This document shows positions 31,280 to 39,096 of a stretch of 64,000 bases of DNA, one piece after another. Below the pieces are notes generated by a model. It had not been told where the DNA came from and searched no databases. It worked only from the letters and a program-made list of their open reading frames with translations. The stretch comes from Billgrantia montanilacus (GTDB lineage: Bacteria; Pseudomonadota; Gammaproteobacteria; Pseudomonadales; Halomonadaceae): the NCBI RefSeq assembly GCF_003336675.1, contig NZ_QPII01000007.1, forward strand, positions 62,001 to 126,000, in the 5' to 3' direction. The position numbers were made by a program, and so were the translations under genes. Positions within the stretch are counted from its first letter, which is position 1, and each line of letters opens with the position of its first letter.

Positions 31280-32403
31280 ACCGACACCGATGTACGGGCC
31301 GGAAGGAGCCCGCTCCTCTTGAGGGTGAACGATTGTCTGTAGCTGCCGCGGCTGAGGTCGTGGGTGACGCTATCGACATAGTGCACGCCGTCGAAAGCCC
31401 TCCCCGCCCCACGCACGCCGACCAGGTTGCGCGCCCGTAAAATCCGGCCGTAGCGCAGCACGTCGATGCTGCCTCTGCCGCTGACGGCGTCGCTGTGCTG
31501 TGCCGCGTGGGCGAAACCGCGCACCAGTGCCTCCATGGGGTTGAGGCGCGCGGTGTCCTGTAGCCGTGCAATTTTCGGCGGGATCGGTGGTACCAGGCCC
31601 AGTGGCGGTTGGAAGGGGATCGACGAGGGAATGGGCACCGGGATCGGCACCTTGGTTTGGGGGTTCTGAATATAGACCACGGGAATTTCTACCCCCTCCT
31701 TGTCGAAACTGAAGCTCATCTCCTCGGTGTTGGTGGAAAAGCCACTGTCGACGGTAAGGGCGGGTTGGACTTCGCCGATGCGGATCTCGGGACCCCAGTA
31801 AGCGATAGACGTGGCCGGCGCCGGCCCCGGTTTCATGAAGAAGGTGTAACCCGCTTTCTCCGCCAGGGAGCGGATGTAAGCGAGGTCGGTGCCTTGATGA
31901 CGTGGGATCTTCTCGGTTGGGAGCGGCGGGCCTTCGAGACTGGGAATCACCTGGGGGATCACACCCAGCCAGGCGTATTTTGCGAGTATGAGTGCCACCC
32001 GCGCGACGGGCGGCATGGCCGGGTAGGGAATGCCGGAGAAATCGATCTCGTCCATCGTCGCGGTCAGGTCCTTGCCCTTGACCGATAGGGTACTCGGCGC
32101 ACCGCCAGAGCCCGGGTTGAGATCAGTCCTGGTTACCACGCCGTTGATCAGTGCCGTCGCTCTGCCGTTGATGGTTGCCATCAGGGCTACGCGCAGGATC
32201 GGCAGTGCCGAACCGCCAGCGAGCAGAAACAGAGTGTTGAGCGGTGAGTCCTTGTCCAGTGCGAAGATCAGATCGAATCCCGACTGTACCGCGCCGGCGT
32301 TCTCCTCGATCTTCACGGACTGCAGTGCTTCGATCACCGCGCGCGGCGCGGCTACCGGCACCCCCGGGCCAAACAGCAGGGACAGGTCGATGCCCTTGAT
32401 CAC
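31276..32403 (-). CDS. gpD-like tail hub protein
   Basis: 375 aa, related to phage late-control protein gpD and the N-terminal half of VgrG/gp27. Features are an early beta-barrel region (SVKIEENAGAVQSGFDLIFA), the LysM-like step HQGTDLAYIRSLAEKAGY with F/Y-F following (about 188-210), and a C-terminal hub strand set (DGVHYVDSVTHDLSRGSYRQ). A proline-rich linker (PIPVPIPSSIPFQPP) separates the two halves. It would form the trimeric hub that adapts the six-fold tube to the three-fold spike. 4-base overlaps on both sides. Confidence 0.84.
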   Translation of the reverse strand: MIKGIDLSLLFGPGVPVAAPRAVIEALQSVKIEENAGAVQSGFDLIFALDKDSPLNTLFLLAGGSALPILRVALMATINGRATALINGVVTRTDLNPGSGGAPSTLSVKGKDLTATMDEIDFSGIPYPAMPPVARVALILAKYAWLGVIPQVIPSLEGPPLPTEKIPRHQGTDLAYIRSLAEKAGYTFFMKPGPAPATSIAYWGPEIRIGEVQPALTVDSGFSTNTEEMSFSFDKEGVEIPVVYIQNPQTKVPIPVPIPSSIPFQPPLGLVPPIPPKIARLQDTARLNPMEALVRGFAHAAQHSDAVSGRGSIDVLRYGRILRARNLVGVRGAGRAFDGVHYVDSVTHDLSRGSYRQSFTLKRSGLLPARTSVSV

Positions 32404-32762
32404 GATCCCTCCTCCGCGGTCGGCACACCCTCGGGTAAAGTCAGGCGCAGTTCATGGCCGGGTACTTCCAGCTCCTCGGCCCAGATGGCCCGGTTGGCAT
32501 CGCAGTGCATCCAGAAGGCCACTGCGTTGCCGATGGTCTCTGCAGCAATCTGATCCAGCCGTTCGCTCTCGGCCACCATCCGGTAGCCCATGGTCGCGAA
32601 CCTCTCGGGAGCGGGAACGAACCGGCGGGTCAGATAGGGGAGTTGCCGCCCGTCGGGGGCGGTAAAGTAGCGGGTCGGTACGCCGTGGTAACGGCTGTCG
32701 GCCGGGAAATCGGTGGCTTCTACGATGCCCGCCTCGTACATGGCCTGGATAGGGTTCTTCAT
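32400..32762 (-). CDS. LysM/gpX-like hub-associated protein
   Basis: 120 aa. The C-terminal ~65 residues match a degenerate LysM/tail-protein-X pattern: MVAESERLDQIAAETIGNAV, FWMHCDAN, then a PG-x-x-L segment (VPGHELRLTLP). In phages gpX and in CIS clusters such modules sit at the hub/tube junction. The N-terminal 50 residues are specific to this cluster type (SRYHGVPTRYFTAPDGRQLP). It lies between the Pvc7-like protein and the gpD hub, overlapping both by 4 bases. An assembly role is inferred from position. Confidence 0.65.
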   Translation of the reverse strand: MKNPIQAMYEAGIVEATDFPADSRYHGVPTRYFTAPDGRQLPYLTRRFVPAPERFATMGYRMVAESERLDQIAAETIGNAVAFWMHCDANRAIWAEELEVPGHELRLTLPEGVPTAEEGS

Positions 32763-33415
32763 GCGAGCCTCCCCGCGCCCAGAGCGTCGAGCGTGCCGCC
32801 GGCGAACTTGGCAGAGAGCTGCTCCTTGGATTGAAGGTAGGCCATGAACAGCCCGCTGCCGCGGTGGCCGAAGCCGAGGTCGTCCACCGACAGCACCCGC
32901 AGCGACAGCGACACCTTGGCGCGGATGGGGTTGAGATTGTGGTCGAAAAACTCCTCGGTGATCTGCAGCGAATCCAGCCGCACCGGCACTATGCGGCGCG
33001 CGCTCCAGACAAACAGCGCAAGCGGCGTTTCTGCCGGTGCGATCTCGAAAGACCCGGCTGCCGCCTGGGCATTCTGTCGTTCCAGTTGTGCCGAGGACGG
33101 GTACACCATGGTTTCCAGTGCCGAAAGCGCCGGGAAGATGCCCGACTCGGTGATGATGGTGTTCTGCGCGGGAAACTCGAGCTGATCCGTTGCGTCGATT
33201 TCTGCTTCCAGCGTGATCGTCTCCTTGGCCGGCCCGGTCAGGCGCAAGGGTTGCGAGCGATCGCCACCGTCCTCGATCGCCTGGGCTTCCAACTGCCTGG
33301 AGAGGGTCTCGGGGGCGTATTGCAGCGTGATGATGCGCTCTACCGAACCGTTGTCGGGCGAGATCAGCACCAGGCCGGCGCGAATGAGTTTGGGAGAGTT
33401 CGGGAAGCCAGTCAT
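32759..33415 (-). CDS. Pvc7/Afp7-like hub or tube-initiator protein
   Basis: 218 aa. It resembles the N-terminal domain of the Afp7/Pvc7 family (contractile injection system tube protein): LVLISPDNGSVERIITLQYA, PETLSRQLEAQ, then LFVWSARRIVPVRLDSLQIT and EEFFDHNLNPIRAKVSLSLR. Longer family members add a LysM at the C-terminus; here that function seems to be the separate 120-aa gene downstream. It should form the ring between the hub and the polymerised tube. The ATG at 33415 is chosen because it fits the family N-terminus and follows the DUF4157 gene by 7 bases. Confidence 0.75.
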   Translation of the reverse strand: MTGFPNSPKLIRAGLVLISPDNGSVERIITLQYAPETLSRQLEAQAIEDGGDRSQPLRLTGPAKETITLEAEIDATDQLEFPAQNTIITESGIFPALSALETMVYPSSAQLERQNAQAAAGSFEIAPAETPLALFVWSARRIVPVRLDSLQITEEFFDHNLNPIRAKVSLSLRVLSVDDLGFGHRGSGLFMAYLQSKEQLSAKFAGGTLDALGAGRLA

Positions 33416-33422
33416 ATTAGCC

Positions 33423-34847
33423 TCATGGATTTCCCGTTGAGACCACGCAGGTGGTCGTGGCTGTGCCGTTGTCGGCGTTGTAGTCGTCGATAGTTGTTCC
33501 CACACAATCCGTGGCCAGTACTGATGCCCGGTTCATTCGCCGGACGTAATCCTGCAGTGCAGTCTCGAATTGAGTAATCCGGGCGCTGAAGGCTGTGGCA
33601 CTCTGGCCGTTGTGGCCGGTGAATTCGGGATAGGGATTGTTCCGCAAAAAATTGATGAAATCGCGGCCGTGTTCGCCTTCGTGAAAGCCCAGCGAAGTCG
33701 ATTCGGTTCGCTCATCGGCCTCTGTCGTGCCGCGGCCGTAGCCGGAGGTCGACGCCGCTGTAACCCCGGGGCCGTAGGTTGTCTGGATGGTGAGATTGAA
33801 AGCAGCGGGGTTGACCGAAAACGACGTCGCACGGCCATTCATTGTGTCTGCTTCTACCAGATGTGTTCCGGCTGCCAATGTCTGTGGGCGGATCTCTGTC
33901 TCAGCCCTGTCTTGCATGGCTGGGTCGTCCGACTGGGCATCCGGCAGAATCGTCAGGTTGACCAGCCCGATTCGAAGTGTGGCTGCACCTGCCGAAGACA
34001 CGTGAGAGCGAAAGGGCACGGGAGAGGAGATGCCGGCGACCGATCTCCATTCCGGCAACGGGGTCCCTAGCACCATGTGCGCGCATTCCGCCCGCGCCAC
34101 TTCGCCGTCACCCATTGCATCTATACAGCGATTGAGTTCGCGGGATTGAGCGTAGGTCAGTGTCGAGTGGGGACCGGGGCCGCGCGGATCGTCCATATGC
34201 GGTAGCCGGTCCGGGAAATCAAGGGTGGCGCTCCGCCGCTGACCGTCATTCATTCCTGGAATCGTAGGCAACCGGCGGATGGTGCTGCTTGATCCCTGTT
34301 GCAGCGTGTGGGTCAGTTCATGTGCGATAAGTCGCCGGCCCTCGATGGAGTCGGGCCGGTACTGCTCGGCGGCAAAGACGATATGGTTGTGCAGCGTGAA
34401 AGCGCGTGCGCTCAAGTTGCGAGCAGCCTCGGCTGCCGCGGTGTCCCTGTGGAGACGCACGTGGGACAGGTCGCGGCCGAAACGGGGTTCGAAGAAAGTC
34501 CGCTCAGAGCGAGAGAGAGGCTGTCCACCCTTAGCGACAGCAGCACTCGGGAGGGGAGAGGTTGCAGTTGAGTCGCCAGCGCCCACTTGATCGGCGATTT
34601 CGTCGGCTTCCTGCTCAAAGGCGTCGTCCTGAGGGCCGATGGTGAGATTCGGTTGTATGCCGTATTTCTCCTCGGTAGCACATGATGCGCATTTACCTGA
34701 TAGTTCAGTTTCGGCTCCACAGTCGCAGGACCTCTGGATCTGAAGATGAGGAGGGGTTGTTGTCTTGCTGTACCGAGAGAAGGCATCGGCCATCTCTCGG
34801 ATTGACACTGAGGTCGCTACGGAATCATGGGCTTTTCGGGCACTCAT
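33423..34847 (-). CDS. DUF4157 (eCIS core domain) protein with second HExxH, HEGEH type
   Basis: 474 aa, candidate cargo. The N-terminus has a Cys pair segment (CDCG at 41-44, CASC at 53-56), then FEQEADEIADQV, then the DUF4157 domain (PLSRSERTFFEPRFGRDLSH to HELTHTLQQ, zinc motif HELTH at 176-180). A separate C-terminal domain contains a second HExxH, FHEGEHGRDFINFL (HEGEH at 389-393), with a late Cys pair (Cys448, Cys467). I cannot name the peptidase family; a DUF922-like or other small zincin is possible. No signal peptide. DUF4157 proteins are known as CIS-associated effectors or loading factors, so delivery through the tube is inferred. Third of three such genes in a row. Confidence 0.78.
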   Translation of the reverse strand: MSARKAHDSVATSVSIREMADAFSRYSKTTTPPHLQIQRSCDCGAETELSGKCASCATEEKYGIQPNLTIGPQDDAFEQEADEIADQVGAGDSTATSPLPSAAVAKGGQPLSRSERTFFEPRFGRDLSHVRLHRDTAAAEAARNLSARAFTLHNHIVFAAEQYRPDSIEGRRLIAHELTHTLQQGSSSTIRRLPTIPGMNDGQRRSATLDFPDRLPHMDDPRGPGPHSTLTYAQSRELNRCIDAMGDGEVARAECAHMVLGTPLPEWRSVAGISSPVPFRSHVSSAGAATLRIGLVNLTILPDAQSDDPAMQDRAETEIRPQTLAAGTHLVEADTMNGRATSFSVNPAAFNLTIQTTYGPGVTAASTSGYGRGTTEADERTESTSLGFHEGEHGRDFINFLRNNPYPEFTGHNGQSATAFSARITQFETALQDYVRRMNRASVLATDCVGTTIDDYNADNGTATTTCVVSTGNP

Positions 34848-34912
34848 TTTTTCGTCCTCTTTGCGAGTTCAAAAGAGCGCAGCAAATAGGTGATGAGATC
34901 TATCGCGGTCAT
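34844..34912 (-). CDS. Possible 22-codon coupling ORF between DUF4157 genes
   Basis: This would be translated as MTAIDLITYLLRSFELAKRT plus two lysines. Its ATG comes one base after the stop of the upstream DUF4157 gene, and its TGA overlaps the ATG of the next one (ATGA). It fills the one longer gap in a chain of genes otherwise joined by 4-base overlaps. It may be a real coupling peptide or the stub of a decayed gene. Confidence 0.3.
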   Translation of the reverse strand: MTAIDLITYLLRSFELAKRTKK

Positions 34913-34913
34913 C

Positions 34914-37112
34914 TCAGAAAATCCCCAGGTTAGCTTCACCGGGCACGAGCCGAACCCGTAGGCGCCTTTCCACTGATGAGGATTCTGGAGCGTCGCGATA
35001 AAGTGTGGTGTTGAGGACGACTTCTGCTTCTGTTTCACCGGCGTCATGAAGGTTGCGCAGCCGCTCCTTGGTCTCTTCGGGCACATAGGCAATCGGCTTG
35101 ACCGTCATGCCCCTGATCTCATCGGCGGCAAGAGGCAGACTTTCGCCACCCACGTCAATTGCCCAGTGATAGCTGAAGCCGCTTGCCGCAGGCGCCCCTG
35201 TCACAACGAAGTGCTCAGTTCGCTCGGGTTCATCGATGTAAACCTCGTTGAAGAGCGCCACGTCGAGAATGCTCTCTGGATAGTCAATCTGGATGTCAAG
35301 ATTGGCACCGCGAAAGGCTTCCGCACGTTCCGTGAGGGGGTCGTTTGCGCTTTCCTCTTCAGGATCTTGAGTGGTGAGTCTCGCGAGGTAGAAGACAAAA
35401 CAGCTGTAGGAATCCGCATTATTAAAGCGTTCATCGGCCGGCCGACCAGAGGTTCCACAATTCTCTCGGGTGCCGTTGAGGCAGCTCCTGGCGTACTCGG
35501 TTTCATCGCATTGATCGCCGAAGTATCCGTTGTCGTCAACGCGCAAATAGAAATGTGCTGCCTCGTGAGTGATGAGATTGCTCTTTGCTGCATCATTCGT
35601 TTCCTCAGCGAGGTTTGCCGCATTTTCGCCTGAACTCGACATGAAACAGATACTGACGCCATTGCCAGTAGGTCCGAGCGATGCATGCCCCCCGGCGCCG
35701 TTGTTGCATGAGCTCGACATCTCCTCGCCGTGATCGCAAATGTAGTGGACGCGTCCTACGCCTTCGCGGACAGCCTTCAATCGGGCGATCATGGTATTGA
35801 TCTGCTCCGTGCTGGGGTCTTCCACACGAAAAGCGAGATAGAAGCTGTTGCGGACGGCTTCAGACACTCCGTCGGACTCGAGCAGTTCGATGGCCTTGGC
35901 AATGTCGGCTCGGCTCAGGCGCATGGCTTCCGCGATGGCGTTACGCTCAACAGGCTGGCAGGCTTCGTAGTTTTCCTGTGCCTCGAGACCTTGTGCGGAG
36001 ATGCCGAGCGCGTTTAACAGACTGTCGAGGCGTTGTCGGTTATCTCCATCAATATCTGAGCGCAACGTATTCGCGTCGAGAGCATTGGGTCCCTCAAATA
36101 GTTGCATAATTTGCAGGGCATCTAGTGATGTCATGAGATAAAGTATCGCCACCTCCTCATCGCCGAATGTGACACCGTCCTGCATATCGAGAATCAGTAT
36201 CTTGCGCAGATCGACTGTGTCGGTATGGCCGAAGAGACCATTACCCGCCTCGATTCTATTGGCAACGGAAAGCGCCTTGTTATCGCTGACGTAATCGAGA
36301 GCGGGCCCCCCCAGCTCCTCGATCTGATTGAGGTAGGTTTCCATCTCGGAGTCGCTGACTTTTGCACCAAAAAACAAGGCGATGTTGCGGAAGAAACCGC
36401 GGAAGGTTCCTCCTGACTCGGCTCGTTGCAATGATGCTGCGGCTGGTTCTTGCTGCAGGGTGTGGGTCAGCTCGTGAGCGATCAGGCGTCTGCCGCTCGG
36501 TGTGTGTGGCGCATATTCTCCCGGTGCAAATGCGATATTCGACCCCAGGGTGTAGGCGCGTGCACCTATGGCCCGTGCGGCGGAGCCGGATCGACTGTCG
36601 TCGTGTAGGCGGACAGCGGAGAAGTCGCGTCCGAAGCGTGGCTCAAAATAGGTCCGCTCGGCTGAAGAAAGCGGACGACCGCCGCTGTTCAGTGCAGCAG
36701 CGGCTTTGGATGCGGCAGCGACCTTTCGGGATATTCCGCGAGAAGTGGAGGGTTTGGTCTGTATCTCTTCCCGATCCTCCTCCTCTTCCTCATCAACTTG
36801 CCGTTGCACCAATGGTGTCACGGAAAGAGGCTGCTCCGGCGCCCGCGAGTGCTCTGAAACCACTTTGTCGGCAATACGATCCGCCTCCCGCTCCCAGCGG
36901 TCGTCAGGAGGGTTGATTCCGAGCTTGGCTTGCAGGCCCAGCCGCTTCGCGGCGGCACAGTCCGGACACTCGCCGGAAATACCCGCCGCCGCGCCGCAGG
37001 CGCAAACCCGTTGAATCCAAGCTGCCGGGCCCGGCGTGTCAGTTAGCTGTGTCGGTAATCTTGTAACTTCCACGCTAGCCGGCGTTGTTGAGGTTTTGGC
37101 CGCGGCGGTCAT
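34914..37112 (-). CDS. DUF4157 protein with M35 (aspzincin)-like metallopeptidase domain
   Basis: 732 aa, candidate cargo. Order: Cys segment (CACG 37-40, CPDC 49-52), WEREADRIADKV, an acidic stretch (residues 106-117, mostly Glu/Asp), then DUF4157 with HELTHTLQQ (HELTH 213-217). A mainly helical region follows (240-450). A C-terminal domain has LITHEAAHFYLRVDDNGYFG (HEAAH 516-520, Asp526/527) and FNNADSYSCF (NADSY 565-569). HExxH followed by an Asp-containing YG turn and a NADSY element is the aspzincin pattern of M35 / peptidyl-Lys metallopeptidases. Several cysteines (459, 469, 489, 535, 544, 552, 571) may form disulfides. The end is beta-rich. Richer in AT than its neighbours. Overlaps the upstream gene by 4 bases. 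Confidence 0.8.
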   Translation of the reverse strand: MTAAAKTSTTPASVEVTRLPTQLTDTPGPAAWIQRVCACGAAAGISGECPDCAAAKRLGLQAKLGINPPDDRWEREADRIADKVVSEHSRAPEQPLSVTPLVQRQVDEEEEEDREEIQTKPSTSRGISRKVAAASKAAAALNSGGRPLSSAERTYFEPRFGRDFSAVRLHDDSRSGSAARAIGARAYTLGSNIAFAPGEYAPHTPSGRRLIAHELTHTLQQEPAAASLQRAESGGTFRGFFRNIALFFGAKVSDSEMETYLNQIEELGGPALDYVSDNKALSVANRIEAGNGLFGHTDTVDLRKILILDMQDGVTFGDEEVAILYLMTSLDALQIMQLFEGPNALDANTLRSDIDGDNRQRLDSLLNALGISAQGLEAQENYEACQPVERNAIAEAMRLSRADIAKAIELLESDGVSEAVRNSFYLAFRVEDPSTEQINTMIARLKAVREGVGRVHYICDHGEEMSSSCNNGAGGHASLGPTGNGVSICFMSSSGENAANLAEETNDAAKSNLITHEAAHFYLRVDDNGYFGDQCDETEYARSCLNGTRENCGTSGRPADERFNNADSYSCFVFYLARLTTQDPEEESANDPLTERAEAFRGANLDIQIDYPESILDVALFNEVYIDEPERTEHFVVTGAPAASGFSYHWAIDVGGESLPLAADEIRGMTVKPIAYVPEETKERLRNLHDAGETEAEVVLNTTLYRDAPESSSVERRLRVRLVPGEANLGIF

Positions 37113-38839
37113 GGCGAGCTCCCTCGGACAAGAAACATCTCGACACGGCGGTTCATGGCGCGGCTAATGGCGTCTTCTTCGGTAACTGTCGGTACCGCCT
37201 CGCCGAAATGTGGCGGGTTATCGGCGTCGATCATACGGTTCCAGGGCACGCCTTCACGCCGTGCCATTCGGTAAAAGGCGACCGAGCGCTGGCGCGACAG
37301 CCTGTGGTTGACGTCCGCGCTGCCGGGGCTGGACGCGTGGCCGACAAAACGCAGCTTGCGTTCCGGGGATGGGTCGAGCTGCGCAGTTTTGATTTCCTGG
37401 AAGGCAGTGACGTGTTCGGTTTTCGGTTGCGCTTGATCGAAGCCCAGATTCAGGAACCGGTAATGCGCGCCGGGGCGCACTGTCTGGAAGAGTCCAGGGG
37501 CGGTTCGCGAGGCGGTGCGCTGTTCGGCTTCGATGTCAGATTCACTGATCCCTGTCTGGGCCGAGAAGGCGTCGCGGGCCTCGGCACTGCGCGTCTCTAG
37601 CCGCCACACCTCGCCGAGGAAAAAAGCGCGTGCGATATCATCCTCCGATACGTGTTGGGCAATTTGGTTGTCTATCTTGTCGACGCGTTCCTGATAAGAC
37701 GTGCGACCGGTGAGTTCAGTCGTTGTCATAACCTTGCGCGCCAGCCATTCGGTCATGCCTTCGTTGTACAGCCGGGGATCCGTCGTGCTGTTCACCCAGG
37801 CGAGATAGCTCGGGTGAGAATAAAAATGCGTCAGCTCGTGAACCAGCACCGGTCGTCGCCCGGCGTCGCTGACACCTCGATGTATAAAAATTTCGCGGGA
37901 GCTGCCCGAGCCGCGCTGGAAGCCCGACTGGCGACTGGCAAGTGTGCGGAGTTCCGTGTCGATGTCAGCGTCTGCCAGGATATTATCGAGCATGGCGACA
38001 AACCGCGGGTCCGAGTCGTCAATGTCGAACTGGGCAATGTCGGTCCACCCGCGCAGCTTGTTTGCGAGCCACTGGTGCAGAAAGTCCTGGTCGCTGGTGA
38101 TTCCGGGGCCGAGGACATCAACCGCGTTTCTGAGATCGGCCTCCGAGACCGAACGGGTGATCTGCGGGTAGCGGGCGCGAATCCGCTGGTCGATATCGAT
38201 AGCATCGGTCTCGAGCGCGGATTCGGTGGTCCGCGTGCGGATTTGTCCACCCACACTGGCTGGATTCTGACGCACGAGTTGTTGGACTGCGCGCTTTGCC
38301 TGTTGGTGAATTAACGCGGCCGTGCCAGCTTGGTCGGGGGCTGGGGCTTGCCAGGGCTGCAGGCTGCCGCCCCCCGGGGCCTGGATAAAAACGCTTTCAT
38401 GTACTTCTCCGAGGCGCCCTGGATCGATGAGGTCGAATTGGATTCGGGGTGTTTGTCCGCGCTCGACAGGTCCGCCGGCCTGTGCCGCATCGGCGGCCGA
38501 TTTTTCGGTGGGATCATGGTGCGGCGCTATCGGGACCACGCCACTGGGTGGCTCGGCCATATCCTGCTGCAGCGCATGGGCGGCCTCGTGGATGAGCGTG
38601 GTGACGGCGGCGCGGCGCGACAGCGCGATATGCCGTCCCAGTGCAAACCCGCGTGCACCCATCTGCCCGGCCACCCGGTCGACCTCATGGCCCTCATGGA
38701 TGCGGAGCGCGCTCAGGTTGCCGCCGAGCTGAGTTTCCAGAGCTTGGCGCTCCGCTCCGAGGCTGCGGCCAGGGGTGGACAGCGTTGCAGATACCGCGAC
38801 GCTGAGGGAATCGTTGTTGCGCGCCTTGTGCGATCTCAT
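37109..38839 (-). CDS. DUF4157-type protein with gluzincin-like site and OmpA-like C-terminus
   Basis: 576 aa, candidate cargo or structural protein. A short DUF4157 domain lies at the N-terminus (RSLGAERQALETQLGGNLSA; HEAAH at 84-88), without the Cys segment of the other two. The central domain has a second zinc site, LVHELTHFYSHPSYLAW (HELTH 334-338), followed about 20 residues on by YNEGMTEWLA, the HExxH...NExxxE layout of gluzincins with Glu as third ligand. The C-terminal ~100 residues resemble OmpA-like peptidoglycan/protein-binding domains (LRFVGHASSPGSADVNHRLS, QRS, then NRRVEMFLV). First of three DUF4157 genes, 4-base overlaps on both sides. Confidence 0.78.
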   Translation of the reverse strand: MRSHKARNNDSLSVAVSATLSTPGRSLGAERQALETQLGGNLSALRIHEGHEVDRVAGQMGARGFALGRHIALSRRAAVTTLIHEAAHALQQDMAEPPSGVVPIAPHHDPTEKSAADAAQAGGPVERGQTPRIQFDLIDPGRLGEVHESVFIQAPGGGSLQPWQAPAPDQAGTAALIHQQAKRAVQQLVRQNPASVGGQIRTRTTESALETDAIDIDQRIRARYPQITRSVSEADLRNAVDVLGPGITSDQDFLHQWLANKLRGWTDIAQFDIDDSDPRFVAMLDNILADADIDTELRTLASRQSGFQRGSGSSREIFIHRGVSDAGRRPVLVHELTHFYSHPSYLAWVNSTTDPRLYNEGMTEWLARKVMTTTELTGRTSYQERVDKIDNQIAQHVSEDDIARAFFLGEVWRLETRSAEARDAFSAQTGISESDIEAEQRTASRTAPGLFQTVRPGAHYRFLNLGFDQAQPKTEHVTAFQEIKTAQLDPSPERKLRFVGHASSPGSADVNHRLSRQRSVAFYRMARREGVPWNRMIDADNPPHFGEAVPTVTEEDAISRAMNRRVEMFLVRGSSP

Positions 38840-39096
38840 TGACTCAGGGCACCGATGGTTGCTTGCGCTACTGCTTGACCGAGTCCGCTCTCTCCGGGGC
38901 TACGGGCCTGAATGGAGCCGCCGTCGAGTCGCGGTGTCCAGCCCCCGTTGCGTAGCCTCGCAACGACATCGGGCTTGCTGAGCTGGCTCTGTAGTTCGTT
39001 CGCGATCGACGCCGAGAGGGCTGCGCGAGACAGGCTTGTGCCGGTGACGGTGACTCGGTCGATATGCAGCGTGATGCGGGGCTGTGGACGGCTCAT
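38836..39096 (-). CDS. Small CIS tail-region protein
   Basis: 86 aa. It begins MSRPQPRITLHIDRVTVTGT, then has an amphipathic helix (LSRAALSASIANELQSQL). The short strand ITLHIDRVTV resembles ISIHIGRLDI near the C-terminus of the proline-rich protein encoded upstream, suggesting a shared docking strand. The ATG at 39096 overlaps the AAA+ gene's stop (ATGA); the longer upstream frame is a shadow of the ATPase gene. Proteins of this size and opening recur in CIS clusters beside the ATPase, with no known function. Confidence 0.6.
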   Translation of the reverse strand: MSRPQPRITLHIDRVTVTGTSLSRAALSASIANELQSQLSKPDVVARLRNGGWTPRLDGGSIQARSPGESGLGQAVAQATIGALSQ

